This document shows, in pieces, positions 29,970 to 38,966 of a stretch of DNA of 64,000 bases. The notes under the pieces are model-generated. The model had not been told where the DNA came from. It saw only the letters and a program-made list of their open reading frames with translations, and did not search any database. The DNA lies in contig NZ_AP012273.1 in NCBI RefSeq assembly GCF_000828615.1, positions 1,054,001 through 1,118,000 of the forward strand, given 5' to 3'. Numbering within the stretch: the first letter of the stretch is position 1; every line of letters begins with the position of its first letter. Source of the stretch: Thiolapillus brandeum (GTDB lineage: Bacteria > Pseudomonadota > Gammaproteobacteria > Chromatiales > Chromatiaceae). The translations under genes were made by a program, and so were the position numbers.

Positions 29970-31377
29970 GTTGATCCTCGAACTGGTTGGCTACTTGCAA
30001 GGGGTGAAGTTCACCGCGGCTGTCCAGGGACGCCGCCAGGCTTTTTCCCAGTGCATCGAACAGAAACCCGTAGGCTACGGCATGCAGGATGCCGCCAGCC
30101 ACGGTGCCCATTCCCGGAAAGGCCTTGAGGGCGTTGCCCGCCACTGCCAGAACCAGGGTCAGATGCTTGCGCACCTGCTTTTGCACCAGCTTCAGCAGCA
30201 GATCGATGTCCACCTTGCGTACCGGTATATCATACAGTTTTGACAGGTCTCTGATCATCTGTGTACCGAGAAAACCCTGGATGAGAATATCCGTTCCAGG
30301 AGTCATGGCGGCGATGGCGCCAGCGACGGCTTTTTGCGCATAGCCGGTGACGATCTTTTGCGCTTCTTCCCGGCGGTGGATCCTCAATTGTTCGTCGATG
30401 CGCCGCTGCACCAGTACGAATACCGAGCTGTCGCGCAGGCTTTCCAGGGTTTCCGCATGGCTGTCGATGATGCGTTGCAGGGCCTCCTGCAAGGCTTCCA
30501 CCCTGGGAGGCAGCTGCCGTTCCACTTCTTCTTCCCGGCCATCGGGCAGTTGGCGCAGGGCGGTGATTGTGGCGCCGGTGCTCACACTGACCACCTGGGC
30601 CTCGCCCAGCTCATTCACTCGTTGCTGCAGACGCTCGCGCACCTGTTCCAGGTCGGCATCACTGTAGCGGTCGCTCTTGTTGAGAACCACCAGGGTGGGT
30701 TTCTTCAGGGCCATGAGGGCGGCCAGTTCCTGAGCCTGGCTGCGAGTGAGGTCACCTTCCACCACATACAGGACGATATGGGCGCGCAGGGCTTCCTCCC
30801 GGGCCAGTTTGTCCAGCTGGCCGCCCACTTCGTCCAGACCGGGCATATCCGTGAGCACCAGTTCATCCCCTGCGGGGCTGGTCCAGGTGTAGGTCTGGAT
30901 GGTTCTGGTGGTGCCACCGGTGACTTCTGTGCGCACATGGGCATCCGGCAGGAGGGCCTTGATGAGGCTGGATTTGCCGCTGCTGATGTCTCCGAACAGG
31001 GCCACCTGAATGCGGCCGGCGGCACGGCGATCTTCCAGTTCCAGGAGTTCCTGTTTGGCGGCGGTGGTGTCCAGGCCCAGATCCCGGGCGGTCTGCAACT
31101 GGTCTTCCAGGGTTTCCCGATCAGGAGGTTCCTGGCGATCCATGCCGGGCAATGTCCCGGGCGGACGCAATACCCGCAGTACCAGCCAGCCCGAGAACAG
31201 GGAGAACAGCGCCAACAGGCTGGCTACCCCCAGTTGCAGCCACATGGGGGCTTCGCGCAGGTTGTGCCAGATATTGACCAGGGTATCCGTGAGCAAAATG
31301 CCCAGGAGCAGGGCGAACAACAGGGCAATACCGGTCAACAGGGCCAGGATCAGGCGGATGGAGGATTTGTTGCTCAC
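29887..31377 (-). CDS. Membrane-anchored GTPase with DUF697 domain
   Basis: 496 residues. Two N-terminal membrane helices (LILALLTGIALLFALLLGI and LQLGVASLLALFSLFSGWL) distinguish it from its downstream paralogue. The G domain follows: G1 FGDISSGKSSLIKALL, a Thr-rich switch (GGTTRTIQTY), G3 DMPGLDEVGG and G4 LNKSDR. A DUF697 region fills residues ~340-470 (GTDILIQGFLGTQMIRDLSKL). The GTG start overlaps the RND permease stop by 4 bp. In enterobacteria the DUF697 protein YcjF and GTPase YcjX belong to the phage-shock regulon, which matches the position downstream of psp genes. Confidence 0.84.
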   Translation of the reverse strand: MSNKSSIRLILALLTGIALLFALLLGILLTDTLVNIWHNLREAPMWLQLGVASLLALFSLFSGWLVLRVLRPPGTLPGMDRQEPPDRETLEDQLQTARDLGLDTTAAKQELLELEDRRAAGRIQVALFGDISSGKSSLIKALLPDAHVRTEVTGGTTRTIQTYTWTSPAGDELVLTDMPGLDEVGGQLDKLAREEALRAHIVLYVVEGDLTRSQAQELAALMALKKPTLVVLNKSDRYSDADLEQVRERLQQRVNELGEAQVVSVSTGATITALRQLPDGREEEVERQLPPRVEALQEALQRIIDSHAETLESLRDSSVFVLVQRRIDEQLRIHRREEAQKIVTGYAQKAVAGAIAAMTPGTDILIQGFLGTQMIRDLSKLYDIPVRKVDIDLLLKLVQKQVRKHLTLVLAVAGNALKAFPGMGTVAGGILHAVAYGFLFDALGKSLAASLDSRGELHPLQVANQFEDQLGEDIKASAAHYARLAFREVTRRNDKD

Positions 31378-34300
31378 GATGGGATGCTTGCCGCGGGTTT
31401 TCCTGCGGGCAGGTTAGCAGATTCCACTGCCTTGTTGGATTTTTTCTGTTCACGCCGGGCGCCAAGTACCAGCATGCAGGGGGTGATGATCAGGGTCAGT
31501 AGCGTGGCGAAGGCCAGCCCTCCGGCAACTGCCGTGGCGAGTTGGGACCACCACTGGGTGGAAGGGCCGCCGATGTCGATGTTCCGGGTGAACAGGTCGA
31601 TGTTGATTTCCAGCACCATGGGCATCAGGCCAAGAATAGTGGTCACGGTGGTGAGCAGCACCGGTCTCAGGCGTTGGGCGCCGGTGCGCAGCACGGCCTC
31701 CATGGCCTCCATGCCCTGACGCCGCAGGACATTGTAGGTGTCGATGAGGACGATGTTGTTGTTGACGATGATGCCCGCCAGGGAAATGACGCCGATGCCG
31801 GACATGACAATGCCAAAAGGTTTCTGAAATATGAGCAGCCCCAGAAACACGCCCACGGTGGAGAAAAGCACGGCGCTGAGGATCAGGAATGCCTGATAGA
31901 AGGAATTGAACTGAGTGACCAGGATGATGGCCATGACCACCAGGGCAATGACAAAGGCCTTTTCCAGAAAAGCCTTTGATTCGTCCTGTTCCTTGTTTTC
32001 TCCCTTGAGATCGATTTCCACCCGGGGATCCAGGCCCAGTCCGGCAAGCTGTTCCTTCAGTTTCGGCAGTTCCAGGCTGAGAAGATGTCCTTCTTTCATG
32101 TTGGCGCTGACGGTGATCACCCGGCGCGCATCCACACGCCGGATACTGTCCACTTTGGGCACGGCCTTGCGCTGGACGAAATTGCTGATGGGCACCAGGC
32201 CGTGATCCGTGAGTATGCGGATACTGTCGAGATGGTTGATGGAACGCTTGTCCGTGGGAAAGCGGACCCGGATGTCCAGCTCCCGGTCCACGTCATCCGG
32301 GCGGTATTCGCCCACTTTCAGGCCGTTGGTGATCATCTGAATCATGCTCCCAACGCTGGCAGCATCAGTGCCGAAACGGGCGGCCGCGGCGCGGTCGATG
32401 ATGATCTGCCATTCGATGCCCGGCTTGGAACGGCTGTCTTCGATATCGGTGATGTTTGGATTGGCATTCAGCGCCTTGCGAATACTCGCGGCAGCCTTGT
32501 CCAGTTTTTTTGGAAAACGGGAGCTCAGTTCCAGTTTCAGGTCCTTGCCGCCGCCGACCCCGGACTCGTCCTTGCCGATTTCGATTTCCATCCCGGAGAT
32601 ACGGGCGGTGCGTTGTTTCATCTCCCTGATGATCTCACCGGCCTTGCGCCGCTGCTTCCAGTCCACCAGGTTGTAGCGGATGCGGCCGATACGGTTGCGT
32701 CCGCCCACACGCGTGTACAGGGTCTCGATTTCCGGCATGTCCAGGATGGCATCCTCCACCTCGCGCATGAGGCTGTCCTTTTCCCAGATGGAGAGGTCGC
32801 CATAGCCGCGCACAGTGATGTTGCCGCCTTCCGGCTCTACTTCGGGAAAGAACTGCATGCCCAGATTGGAGGCACCGTAGGCCATGAATACTCCAATGGA
32901 GAAGATGATGGTGGCGAGCAGCATCTTCCAGGCATGCCGGGTGGCGAAATGCAGTATTTTCACATACAGGCCGGTAAACCCGTCTACGCCCAGGATATCC
33001 CCCTGTTCCATCTGCAACAGCCGTTTGCAGGTGTGTTCCTCCACGGGCCGGGGACGGCCTATAACGGTTCCAAGGGTCGGCACGAACAGCAGGGCCATGG
33101 CCAGGGAAGCCGCCAGGGTGGCGATCAGGGTAATGGGCAGATACTTCATGAATTCGCCCATGATGCCGGGCCAGAAGATCAACGGGGCAAACGCTGCCAG
33201 GGTGGTGGCGGTAGAGGCGATGATCGGCCAGGACATGCGTTTTGCCGCTTCTCCATAGGCCACTTGAGGTTTCACGCCTTCGCTCATGAGCCGGTCTGCA
33301 TACTCGGTGACCACGATGGCGCCATCTACCAGCATGCCCACGGCCATGATCAGGGCGAACAGGACCACGATATTCACCGTGTAGCCCAGGGTCGCAAGGA
33401 TCAGGATGCCGCTGAGGAAAGAGCCGGGAATGGCCAGGCCCACCAACAGGGCTGTGCGTGCTCCGAGGAAGGCAATGATCACGATGACGACCAGAAGCAC
33501 TGCGGAAAGGACATTGTTTTCCAGATCCTTGAGCATGGAGTGGATTTGTTTGGAGCTGTCATTGGTAAAGGTAACCTGAATATGCTCAGGCCATTTCTGA
33601 CGTTCTTCCTTCACCACCCGGCGTACCGCCTCAACGGTTTCTATGATGTTGCGGCTGGGGCGTTTCTTTACTTCCAGACTGATGGTGTTCTGGCCATTGA
33701 GACGGGCGAAACTGCTGGGGTCTGTATAACTGCGCCTTACTGAAGCGACATCACGGAAATGTACGACACGGTCACCGCTGGTCTTGACCGGAAGATCCAG
33801 AATATCATCCAGAGTTTCGAATACGCTGGGAATCTTGATCTGAAAACTGCCTTTGCCGGTATCCAGCGAACCTGCCGCAATGAGCCGGTTGTTGCGTGAT
33901 ACCAGGGAATAGATATCCTGTTGATCCAGCCCATAACTTTCCATGGCCAGTGGGTCGAGGATGACTTCCAGCTGATCCCTGCGGTCACCACCCAGTTCGA
34001 CTTCCAGCACGTCCTTGATGGCTTCCAGCTTGTCCTGGAGGTGCCGTCCCAGCTCGATGAGCGCCCGCTGGGGAACAGGACCGGACAAACTGATGGTCAG
34101 CACCGGGTTTTGTTCCGCCATGGTCACCGGGTGAACCGTGGGCTCCCGGGTCTCGTCCGGTAGCCTGGCCTTGGCCAGGTTGACCTTGTCACGTACATCA
34201 TTGAGGGCTTTGTCCGGGTTGAAACCGGCGACGAATTCCAGTGTCACGGAGGCGTGGCCCTGGCCGGCATTGGCGGTCATCTCCTTGACCCCCTGGATGG

Positions 34301-34520
34301 CGCGCAGTTCATTCTCCATGGGGCGCACCAGCATGCGCTCAGCGTCTTCCGGGGAAATGCCGGGATGGGAAATGGACACGTAGATATAGGGGATGGCGAT
34401 ATCCGGCTCTGCTTCCTTGGGAATGTTCAACCAGGAGGACAGGCCTGCGCTGAACAGCAGCAGGAGCAACAGGATCATGGTGCGCCGATGAGCCAGGGCC
34501 CAGTCGATGATGGCATTCAT
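31374..34520 (-). CDS. RND-family efflux permease
   Basis: 1048-residue inner-membrane proton-driven transporter with the RND architecture: an N-terminal helix (RRTMILLLLLLFSAGLSSW), two large periplasmic loops and twelve membrane helices in two halves. The fourth helix carries VGMLVDGAIVVTEY, with only one of the two acidic residues of AcrB-type pumps, as in some CzcA-like and other RND subfamilies. The substrate is unknown. It starts 3 bp after its adaptor gene. No outer-membrane channel gene is nearby, so it may share one encoded elsewhere. Confidence 0.9.
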   Translation of the reverse strand: MNAIIDWALAHRRTMILLLLLLFSAGLSSWLNIPKEAEPDIAIPYIYVSISHPGISPEDAERMLVRPMENELRAIQGVKEMTANAGQGHASVTLEFVAGFNPDKALNDVRDKVNLAKARLPDETREPTVHPVTMAEQNPVLTISLSGPVPQRALIELGRHLQDKLEAIKDVLEVELGGDRRDQLEVILDPLAMESYGLDQQDIYSLVSRNNRLIAAGSLDTGKGSFQIKIPSVFETLDDILDLPVKTSGDRVVHFRDVASVRRSYTDPSSFARLNGQNTISLEVKKRPSRNIIETVEAVRRVVKEERQKWPEHIQVTFTNDSSKQIHSMLKDLENNVLSAVLLVVIVIIAFLGARTALLVGLAIPGSFLSGILILATLGYTVNIVVLFALIMAVGMLVDGAIVVTEYADRLMSEGVKPQVAYGEAAKRMSWPIIASTATTLAAFAPLIFWPGIMGEFMKYLPITLIATLAASLAMALLFVPTLGTVIGRPRPVEEHTCKRLLQMEQGDILGVDGFTGLYVKILHFATRHAWKMLLATIIFSIGVFMAYGASNLGMQFFPEVEPEGGNITVRGYGDLSIWEKDSLMREVEDAILDMPEIETLYTRVGGRNRIGRIRYNLVDWKQRRKAGEIIREMKQRTARISGMEIEIGKDESGVGGGKDLKLELSSRFPKKLDKAAASIRKALNANPNITDIEDSRSKPGIEWQIIIDRAAAARFGTDAASVGSMIQMITNGLKVGEYRPDDVDRELDIRVRFPTDKRSINHLDSIRILTDHGLVPISNFVQRKAVPKVDSIRRVDARRVITVSANMKEGHLLSLELPKLKEQLAGLGLDPRVEIDLKGENKEQDESKAFLEKAFVIALVVMAIILVTQFNSFYQAFLILSAVLFSTVGVFLGLLIFQKPFGIVMSGIGVISLAGIIVNNNIVLIDTYNVLRRQGMEAMEAVLRTGAQRLRPVLLTTVTTILGLMPMVLEINIDLFTRNIDIGGPSTQWWSQLATAVAGGLAFATLLTLIITPCMLVLGARREQKKSNKAVESANLPAGKPAASIPS

Positions 34521-34522
34521 GC

Positions 34523-35605
34523 TCAGCTGTCCCCCTGTTGGGTCTCCACCTGATCTCCTTCCCGCACGAATGCCTGGCCCACGGTGATGATGTCGGTCTG
34601 TTCTTCCAGCCCCCGTATCCAGGCGCCATCGGTGTCACTGCGTACCACATCGATGGGAGTGAACTGCACCACGTTGTCCTTTACCCATTTCACCCCAATA
34701 ACCCCGGTTTTGTTCAGAGCCAGCAAGGCAGGGCTGATGTGAACGGCCATGATGGTTTCCAGGGGGATCTGCAATTCCACGCCCAGACCGCCGGGAATAT
34801 GTGCGTCGGCATTGTCCAGGGCGACTTCTACACGGAAGGTATTGGTGTCTTCATCGGCGACCCTGGACAGGTAGCGGATATATCCCTCATGGCGCTGCCC
34901 GTTGCTCAGGGTGACCAGGGCTTTTTGCCCTGTGTGCAATTGGCTGATGTCCGCCTGAGTGACATCGCCCCGTACCACCAGGGGATCGAGATCCACCAAT
35001 TTGGCCAGTTTCGTACCAACATTCAGGTAGTCGCCAATCTCGACCATGCGCTCCAGAAGCAAGCCGTCAAAAGGTGCATGCACAACTGTGTTGCGCAATT
35101 CTCTCTGTAAAGCGGCCACCTTGGCTTCGGATTCCTTCATCAAGGCTTTCTTGCGCGCCAGTTCCGCCTTACCCTGAAAGCCCTTGGCCTTGAGGGACAG
35201 GGCGCCCTGGTATTCGAGTCGGCGTTGAGCCAGTTCGGCCCGGGCATGTTCCAGAAGATGGGGGCGGTCATTGGCCGCAATGCGGATGATGGCGTCACCA
35301 GCCTTTACCGGTTCCCCCCGTTTCTTCAGGATGGCTTCCACCCGGCCGTCCACTTCTGCCTTCAGATTCAGGCTGCGATTGGGTTCAGTGCGTCCATACA
35401 GCACGATGCTGCGTTCCACGGGTTCGCTGTGAACGGTGGCGACACGCACCTTGATTGCCACGGGGGCATGTTTCGCGGTTTGCCTGTCAGCATCAGAAGC
35501 CTGTTCCGTGCCGGCCTGATCTCCATTGATGCTGCCGGAGGCCAGCCATATGCCGAGTCCCAGAGCAAGGAGCAGGGAAATGATCCAGGGATGTTTGTTG
35601 AACAT
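34523..35605 (-). CDS. RND efflux periplasmic adaptor subunit
   Basis: 360-residue membrane-fusion protein. An uncleaved or weakly cleaved N-terminal hydrophobic segment (WIISLLLALGLGIWLASGS) anchors it to the inner membrane. A short alpha-hairpin (LEHARAELAQRRLEY to LQRELRN) sits between lipoyl half-motifs (LKAEVDGRVEAILKKRGEPV and VHAPFDGLLLERMVEIGDYL), then beta-barrel regions follow. It is the usual partner of the permease 2 bp downstream. The gap to the upstream pspC stop is 76 bp with no clear terminator, so read-through from the psp promoter is possible. Confidence 0.9.
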   Translation of the reverse strand: MFNKHPWIISLLLALGLGIWLASGSINGDQAGTEQASDADRQTAKHAPVAIKVRVATVHSEPVERSIVLYGRTEPNRSLNLKAEVDGRVEAILKKRGEPVKAGDAIIRIAANDRPHLLEHARAELAQRRLEYQGALSLKAKGFQGKAELARKKALMKESEAKVAALQRELRNTVVHAPFDGLLLERMVEIGDYLNVGTKLAKLVDLDPLVVRGDVTQADISQLHTGQKALVTLSNGQRHEGYIRYLSRVADEDTNTFRVEVALDNADAHIPGGLGVELQIPLETIMAVHISPALLALNKTGVIGVKWVKDNVVQFTPIDVVRSDTDGAWIRGLEEQTDIITVGQAFVREGDQVETQQGDS

Positions 35606-35681
35606 GTGAATGTCCTGTCAGGTAGCCGGTTTTCGCGGCATGAGAATGGTTATGGGCCATGGAGGGGCTGATCAGAGAGCC

Positions 35682-36077
35682 TCAGTTTTTTGGGTCCAGA
35701 TCATTCAGCTCTCTGTCCAGTTGATAGCGGTCTGAAGTTACATAAGCTTCCAGACGGCTGAGTTTGCGTTCCAGTTTGCGGAAGCGGTAACGGGCATCGG
35801 CCATGGTGTCCTTTGGTGATTTCCGGTAACGCCGCCAGTACTGTTCCTCTGCTTTGTCATCATATAGGTCTTTGGGCTTTTTCGGCAGCCAAAAAGCGGC
35901 AGCAATGTACAGGGCCACCGTAGCCACTGTAAAAAGAACGGCGGCGATGATGGTGGCGACACGCACGGCATCCACGTTCCAGGAGAAATAATCGGCGATG
36001 CCAGCGCATACGCCGGCAATCTTCGCATTCTTGGGATCACGATAGAGTTTGTTGTGGCAACCTGGGTCGCAGCTCAT
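35682..36077 (-). CDS. pspC: PspC-domain protein
   Basis: 131 residues. The PspC domain is at residues ~10-70: KLYRDPKNAKIAGVCAGIADYF then a membrane helix (VATIIAAVLFTVATVALYIAAAFWL). A charged C-terminal region with a predicted helix (FRKLERKLSRLEAYV) resembles the second half of PspC, which binds PspA/PspB. In the phage-shock system PspB-PspC sense membrane stress and release PspF from PspA. It overlaps the upstream pspB-like gene by 4 bp. Confidence 0.9.
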   Translation of the reverse strand: MSCDPGCHNKLYRDPKNAKIAGVCAGIADYFSWNVDAVRVATIIAAVLFTVATVALYIAAAFWLPKKPKDLYDDKAEEQYWRRYRKSPKDTMADARYRFRKLERKLSRLEAYVTSDRYQLDRELNDLDPKN

Positions 36078-36322
36078 GATTTATGCCTCCAGCCAGGAGC
36101 TTCCCGGTCGAGTATGGTTTCCAGCGATTCCACCCGCCGTTCCAGCTTTTCTGACAGCTGCCACAACTCTGCCAGGGTTTCCTCGTCAGCCTTGGACAAT
36201 GCCTTGCTGGCGCGGGACTTGTACCAATAATGAAGGCTCAGCCACAAAGGTACGATAATCACCATGAAGATGATGGGCAGGGCCAGCAGGGCATCGAAAT
36301 CAATATCAGCGTCCACGTTCAT
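36074..36322 (-). CDS. pspB: PspB-like envelope-stress protein (first copy next to pspC)
   Basis: 82 residues: a single N-terminal membrane helix (ALLALPIIFMVIIVPLWLSL) followed by a cytoplasmic coiled coil ending in ELWQLSEKLERRVESLETILDREAPGWR, the PspB pattern including the terminal LDxEAPxWR. It overlaps both neighbours by 4 bp. With PspC it forms the membrane sensor of the phage-shock response. Confidence 0.85.
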   Translation of the reverse strand: MNVDADIDFDALLALPIIFMVIIVPLWLSLHYWYKSRASKALSKADEETLAELWQLSEKLERRVESLETILDREAPGWRHKS

Positions 36323-36549
36323 TCCTCTTTGTCCAGATCGCGGAACTGCTGCTTGAGGTCGTAGTCTTCGTCAGTGACGATGCGTTCCAGTATGCGGATG
36401 CGCTTTTCAAGTTCGGCAATATGCTTTTCCATATGGCGGCGTTCCTTGCTGGATGCTTCGAGGTCACCACGGCTGTCGAAATAGTGTTTGATGACGCCGC
36501 CGAGAATGCCAAGGGCGACGATGATGACGACCATCTCGAATGGATTCAT
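36319..36549 (-). CDS. Second PspB-like small membrane protein
   Basis: 76 residues: an N-terminal membrane helix (MVVIIVALGILGGVIKHYF) and a heptad-like coiled coil (HMEKHIAELEKRIRILERIV) ending in DEDYDLKQQFRDL. Organisation and size resemble PspB, but the C-terminal end differs and it is a separate gene between pspA and pspB. It may be a PspD-like or duplicated PspB subunit. Overlaps pspB by 4 bp. Confidence 0.8.
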   Translation of the reverse strand: MNPFEMVVIIVALGILGGVIKHYFDSRGDLEASSKERRHMEKHIAELEKRIRILERIVTDEDYDLKQQFRDLDKEE

Positions 36550-36571
36550 GGGATTCTATCCTCTGTTGGGG

Positions 36572-37240
36572 TTATTGTTTGTCTTCTGACAGGCGGGACT
36601 TCAGCTTGCTCAGCTCATCTTCGATTATATCCTCTGCTTCCAGTTCGGCGAACTGATCGTGCAGGCTGGGGTCACGGCCAATATCATAGGCTTCAACCTT
36701 GCCTTCCATGTGTTCCATTTTCTGTTCTACCGTTTCGAAGCGGGACAAGGCATCGTCGATACGGGAATCGTGCAGTTTTTCCCGGGTGCGCAGACGGCCT
36801 GAGACCGTGTTGTGTTTCATCATCATGGTTTTGTGCCGGGCTTTGGCGTCATCCAGTTTCTTTTGCAACTTGCCTGTGTCCTGGTTCAGTTGGAGCAACT
36901 GGCTTTCCAGTATCTCCAGTTCCTTGTCCATACTGGCCACGGCATTTTCCAGGCTGTGTTTTTCTTTGAGAGCGGCTCTGGCCAGGTCTTCCCGTTCCTT
37001 GGACAGGGCCAGTTCGGCCTTGCGCTGCCATTCTCTTATCTCATGCTGCATCTGATCCATGCGGCGCTGCAGTTTTTTCTTCTCTGCGATGGTGCGCGCC
37101 GCATCAGAGCGCACTTCCACCAGGGTGTCTTCCATTTCCTGGATAACCAGGCGGATGATCTTCTCCGGGTTTTCTGCCTTGTCCAGCATGGCGGTGATAT
37201 TGGAATTGATGATGTCGTGTAATCTGCTGAAGATGCCCAT
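36572..37240 (-). CDS. pspA: Phage shock protein A
   Basis: 222-residue PspA/IM30 (ESCRT-III-related) protein. An amphipathic N-terminus (MGIFSRLHDIINSNITAMLD) binds damaged membrane, and the rest is a long coiled coil (for example ALSKEREDLARAALKEKHSL and LQKKLDDAKARHKTMMMKH). PspA both stabilises membranes and inhibits PspF, which is encoded divergently at 37851. Length matches the E. coli protein (222). Confidence 0.95.
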   Translation of the reverse strand: MGIFSRLHDIINSNITAMLDKAENPEKIIRLVIQEMEDTLVEVRSDAARTIAEKKKLQRRMDQMQHEIREWQRKAELALSKEREDLARAALKEKHSLENAVASMDKELEILESQLLQLNQDTGKLQKKLDDAKARHKTMMMKHNTVSGRLRTREKLHDSRIDDALSRFETVEQKMEHMEGKVEAYDIGRDPSLHDQFAELEAEDIIEDELSKLKSRLSEDKQ

Positions 37241-37310
37241 GTCTCGTGTTCCTCTGAATCAGTCGTTTAATTGAGCCATATCTGTATTTGATAGCAGGCT
37301 GCTCAGGGAA

Positions 37311-37640
37311 TTATCCCTGCTGTTCGGAAGTCCCCGGCTTCATGGATGGATTTTTTTTTTCATCCAGAGCCATGATGCCCTGTGTGCATTTGATGTTGGT
37401 GGCGGTCTCCGGGGCAAATGCCTGTTCCGCGAGTTGTTGTGCCATCTGCCGGGTCACTTGCTGGTTCCAGTGGGTATTGTGAACCAGGTTGCTGCTCATG
37501 GCTTCGAGGGCAGCATTTCCCTGAGCAAGAATCTCGTTTTTCAGGGTCTCCTGCCCGTCTGCTGCAACCGCAGCAGCAGGAGCCAGGACCGCAATAATTC
37601 CCGCAAGGACCAGGGTTTTTACTGTTTTGGTGTTTTTCAT
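37311..37640 (-). CDS. Small secreted protein, first gene of the psp transcript
   Basis: 109 residues from the ATG at 37640, preceded by AAAGGAGA. The signal peptide is strong (LVLAGIIAVLAPAAAVAA). The mature part (~85 residues) is helical with two Gln/Asn-rich stretches (NTHWNQQVTRQMAQQLAEQ), a single Cys (IKCTQGIM) and a Lys/Pro tail. No family is recognised. It is the first gene after the sigma-54-type promoter and 70 bp before pspA, so it is probably induced with the phage-shock genes, acting in the periplasm. Confidence 0.75.
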   Translation of the reverse strand: MKNTKTVKTLVLAGIIAVLAPAAAVAADGQETLKNEILAQGNAALEAMSSNLVHNTHWNQQVTRQMAQQLAEQAFAPETATNIKCTQGIMALDEKKNPSMKPGTSEQQG

Positions 37641-37690
37641 TTCCTTTCTCCTTTGGTGAAAGTGTTGTTTCGTTTGTGTGGTGAATACCA

Positions 37691-37706
37691 TTCACGAACC
37701 GTGCCA
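37691..37706 (-). promoter_or_regulatory. Sigma-54-type (-24/-12) promoter of the psp operon
   Basis: On the minus strand TGGCACGGTTCGTGAA gives a perfect -24 element (TGGCACG) and a degenerate -12 element (GTGAA against TTGCA). It lies about 50 bp upstream of the first psp-transcript ATG. The 100-bp AT-rich stretch upstream (37730-37845), rich in TTAATAA-type motifs, is the expected place for PspF and IHF sites and for the divergent pspF promoter. The combination with an adjacent PspF gene supports it strongly. Confidence 0.7.
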
Positions 37707-37850
37707 TATTTCGAGAAAAACCCCTAAGCAGATGTTAATAAAAGAGAAATATCCTGTTCCCCTGTTTTTTGTTTTCAATTAATAATGATTAATAACATCA
37801 AAAAGTAATAAAAAACCACAAATATAGATAAAAACGGCTATTATCGTGAC

Positions 37851-38879
37851 ATGGCTGAACATCAGAAACTTATTGGCCAGTCATCAGCATTTCTGGAAAC
37901 CCTGGAAAGAATTTCCATGGTGGCTCCTCTTTCCAAGCCGGTTTTGATTATTGGTGAGCGGGGTACAGGCAAGGAAATGATGGTGGAGCGCCTGCACTTT
38001 CTATCCAGTCGTTGGGAAAACGTGCTGGTGAAGGTCAACTGTGCGGCTTTGCCGGAGAACCTGTTGGAGTCCGAGTTGTTTGGTTATGAGGCAGGTGCAT
38101 TCACTGGAGCGGGAAAACGCCATGTCGGCCGTTTCGAACGTGCCCACCATGGCACGCTGTTTCTTGATGAAATTGCCAGCATGTCACTGCGATTGCAGGA
38201 GAAATTGTTGCGGGTCATCGAATATGGTGAATTCGAGCGGGTGGGGGGTGATGCCACCCTGACTGTGGATGTGCGGGTGGTAGGCGCGGCGAACGTGGAC
38301 TTGCCTGCCATGGCTGACAGGGGAGAGTTTCGTGCGGATCTTTTGGACCGGCTGAGTTTTGACGTCATTACACTGCCTCCTTTGCGGTATCGAAAGGAGG
38401 ATATTCCTTTGCTGGCGGAGCATTTTGCCCTGGGTATGACCCGGGAACTGCAACGGCCGTTTTTCGCCGGATTCACAGAGCAGGGTCTGGAGCAGATGCA
38501 GGCTTACCCATGGCCGGGGAATATCCGGGAGCTGAAAAATGTTGTCGAACGGGCGGTCTATCGGACTGTTGCTGATGAACCCGTCAGTGAATTTGAGTTC
38601 AATCCTTTTGCTTCGCCCTGGCAGCCGGTTGCCGGGGTTGAAGTAGACGAACTGCCCGAAGCGGATAGTGCTCCCCCGGTTGTTCCGGAACAACACATCT
38701 CCAGGATGAATCTGCCGGTGGATCTAAAGGCCCATATAAGGGAATATGAGCAGGATATCCTGCGAAAATCCCTTGAATCCAATCGCTTCAATCAGCGGCG
38801 CACGGCCCGGGCTTTGGGGCTTACGTATGCCCAGCTGCGCGGTTATCTGAAAAAATACGGAATATCGGTAAAGCATTGA
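37851..38879 (+). CDS. pspF: Phage shock operon transcriptional activator PspF
   Basis: 342-residue sigma-54 activator lacking an N-terminal receiver or sensor domain, as in PspF. AAA+ motifs: Walker A GERGTGKE (35-42), the sigma-54 contact loop GAFTGA (82-87), Walker B GTLFLDE (101-107), and an arginine-rich RADLLDRL. The C-terminal Fis-type helix-turn-helix is NQRRTARALGLTYAQLRGYL. The stretch between the two (residues ~240-295) is longer than in E. coli PspF. It is divergent from the psp genes it should activate. Confidence 0.94.
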   Translation: MAEHQKLIGQSSAFLETLERISMVAPLSKPVLIIGERGTGKEMMVERLHFLSSRWENVLVKVNCAALPENLLESELFGYEAGAFTGAGKRHVGRFERAHHGTLFLDEIASMSLRLQEKLLRVIEYGEFERVGGDATLTVDVRVVGAANVDLPAMADRGEFRADLLDRLSFDVITLPPLRYRKEDIPLLAEHFALGMTRELQRPFFAGFTEQGLEQMQAYPWPGNIRELKNVVERAVYRTVADEPVSEFEFNPFASPWQPVAGVEVDELPEADSAPPVVPEQHISRMNLPVDLKAHIREYEQDILRKSLESNRFNQRRTARALGLTYAQLRGYLKKYGISVKH

Positions 38880-38966
38880 GGCATTGGGCGGGGGAATACA
38901 GAAAAATGCCGATCAGGTGAACTCCTGATTCAGGAAAACGAATTTCCCCACACCCCGCATTGCATC

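Noticed and set aside
32085-33743. 552-residue plus-strand frame opposite the RND permease gene
   Set aside because: Antisense frame kept open by codon bias of the permease gene; composition is not protein-like.
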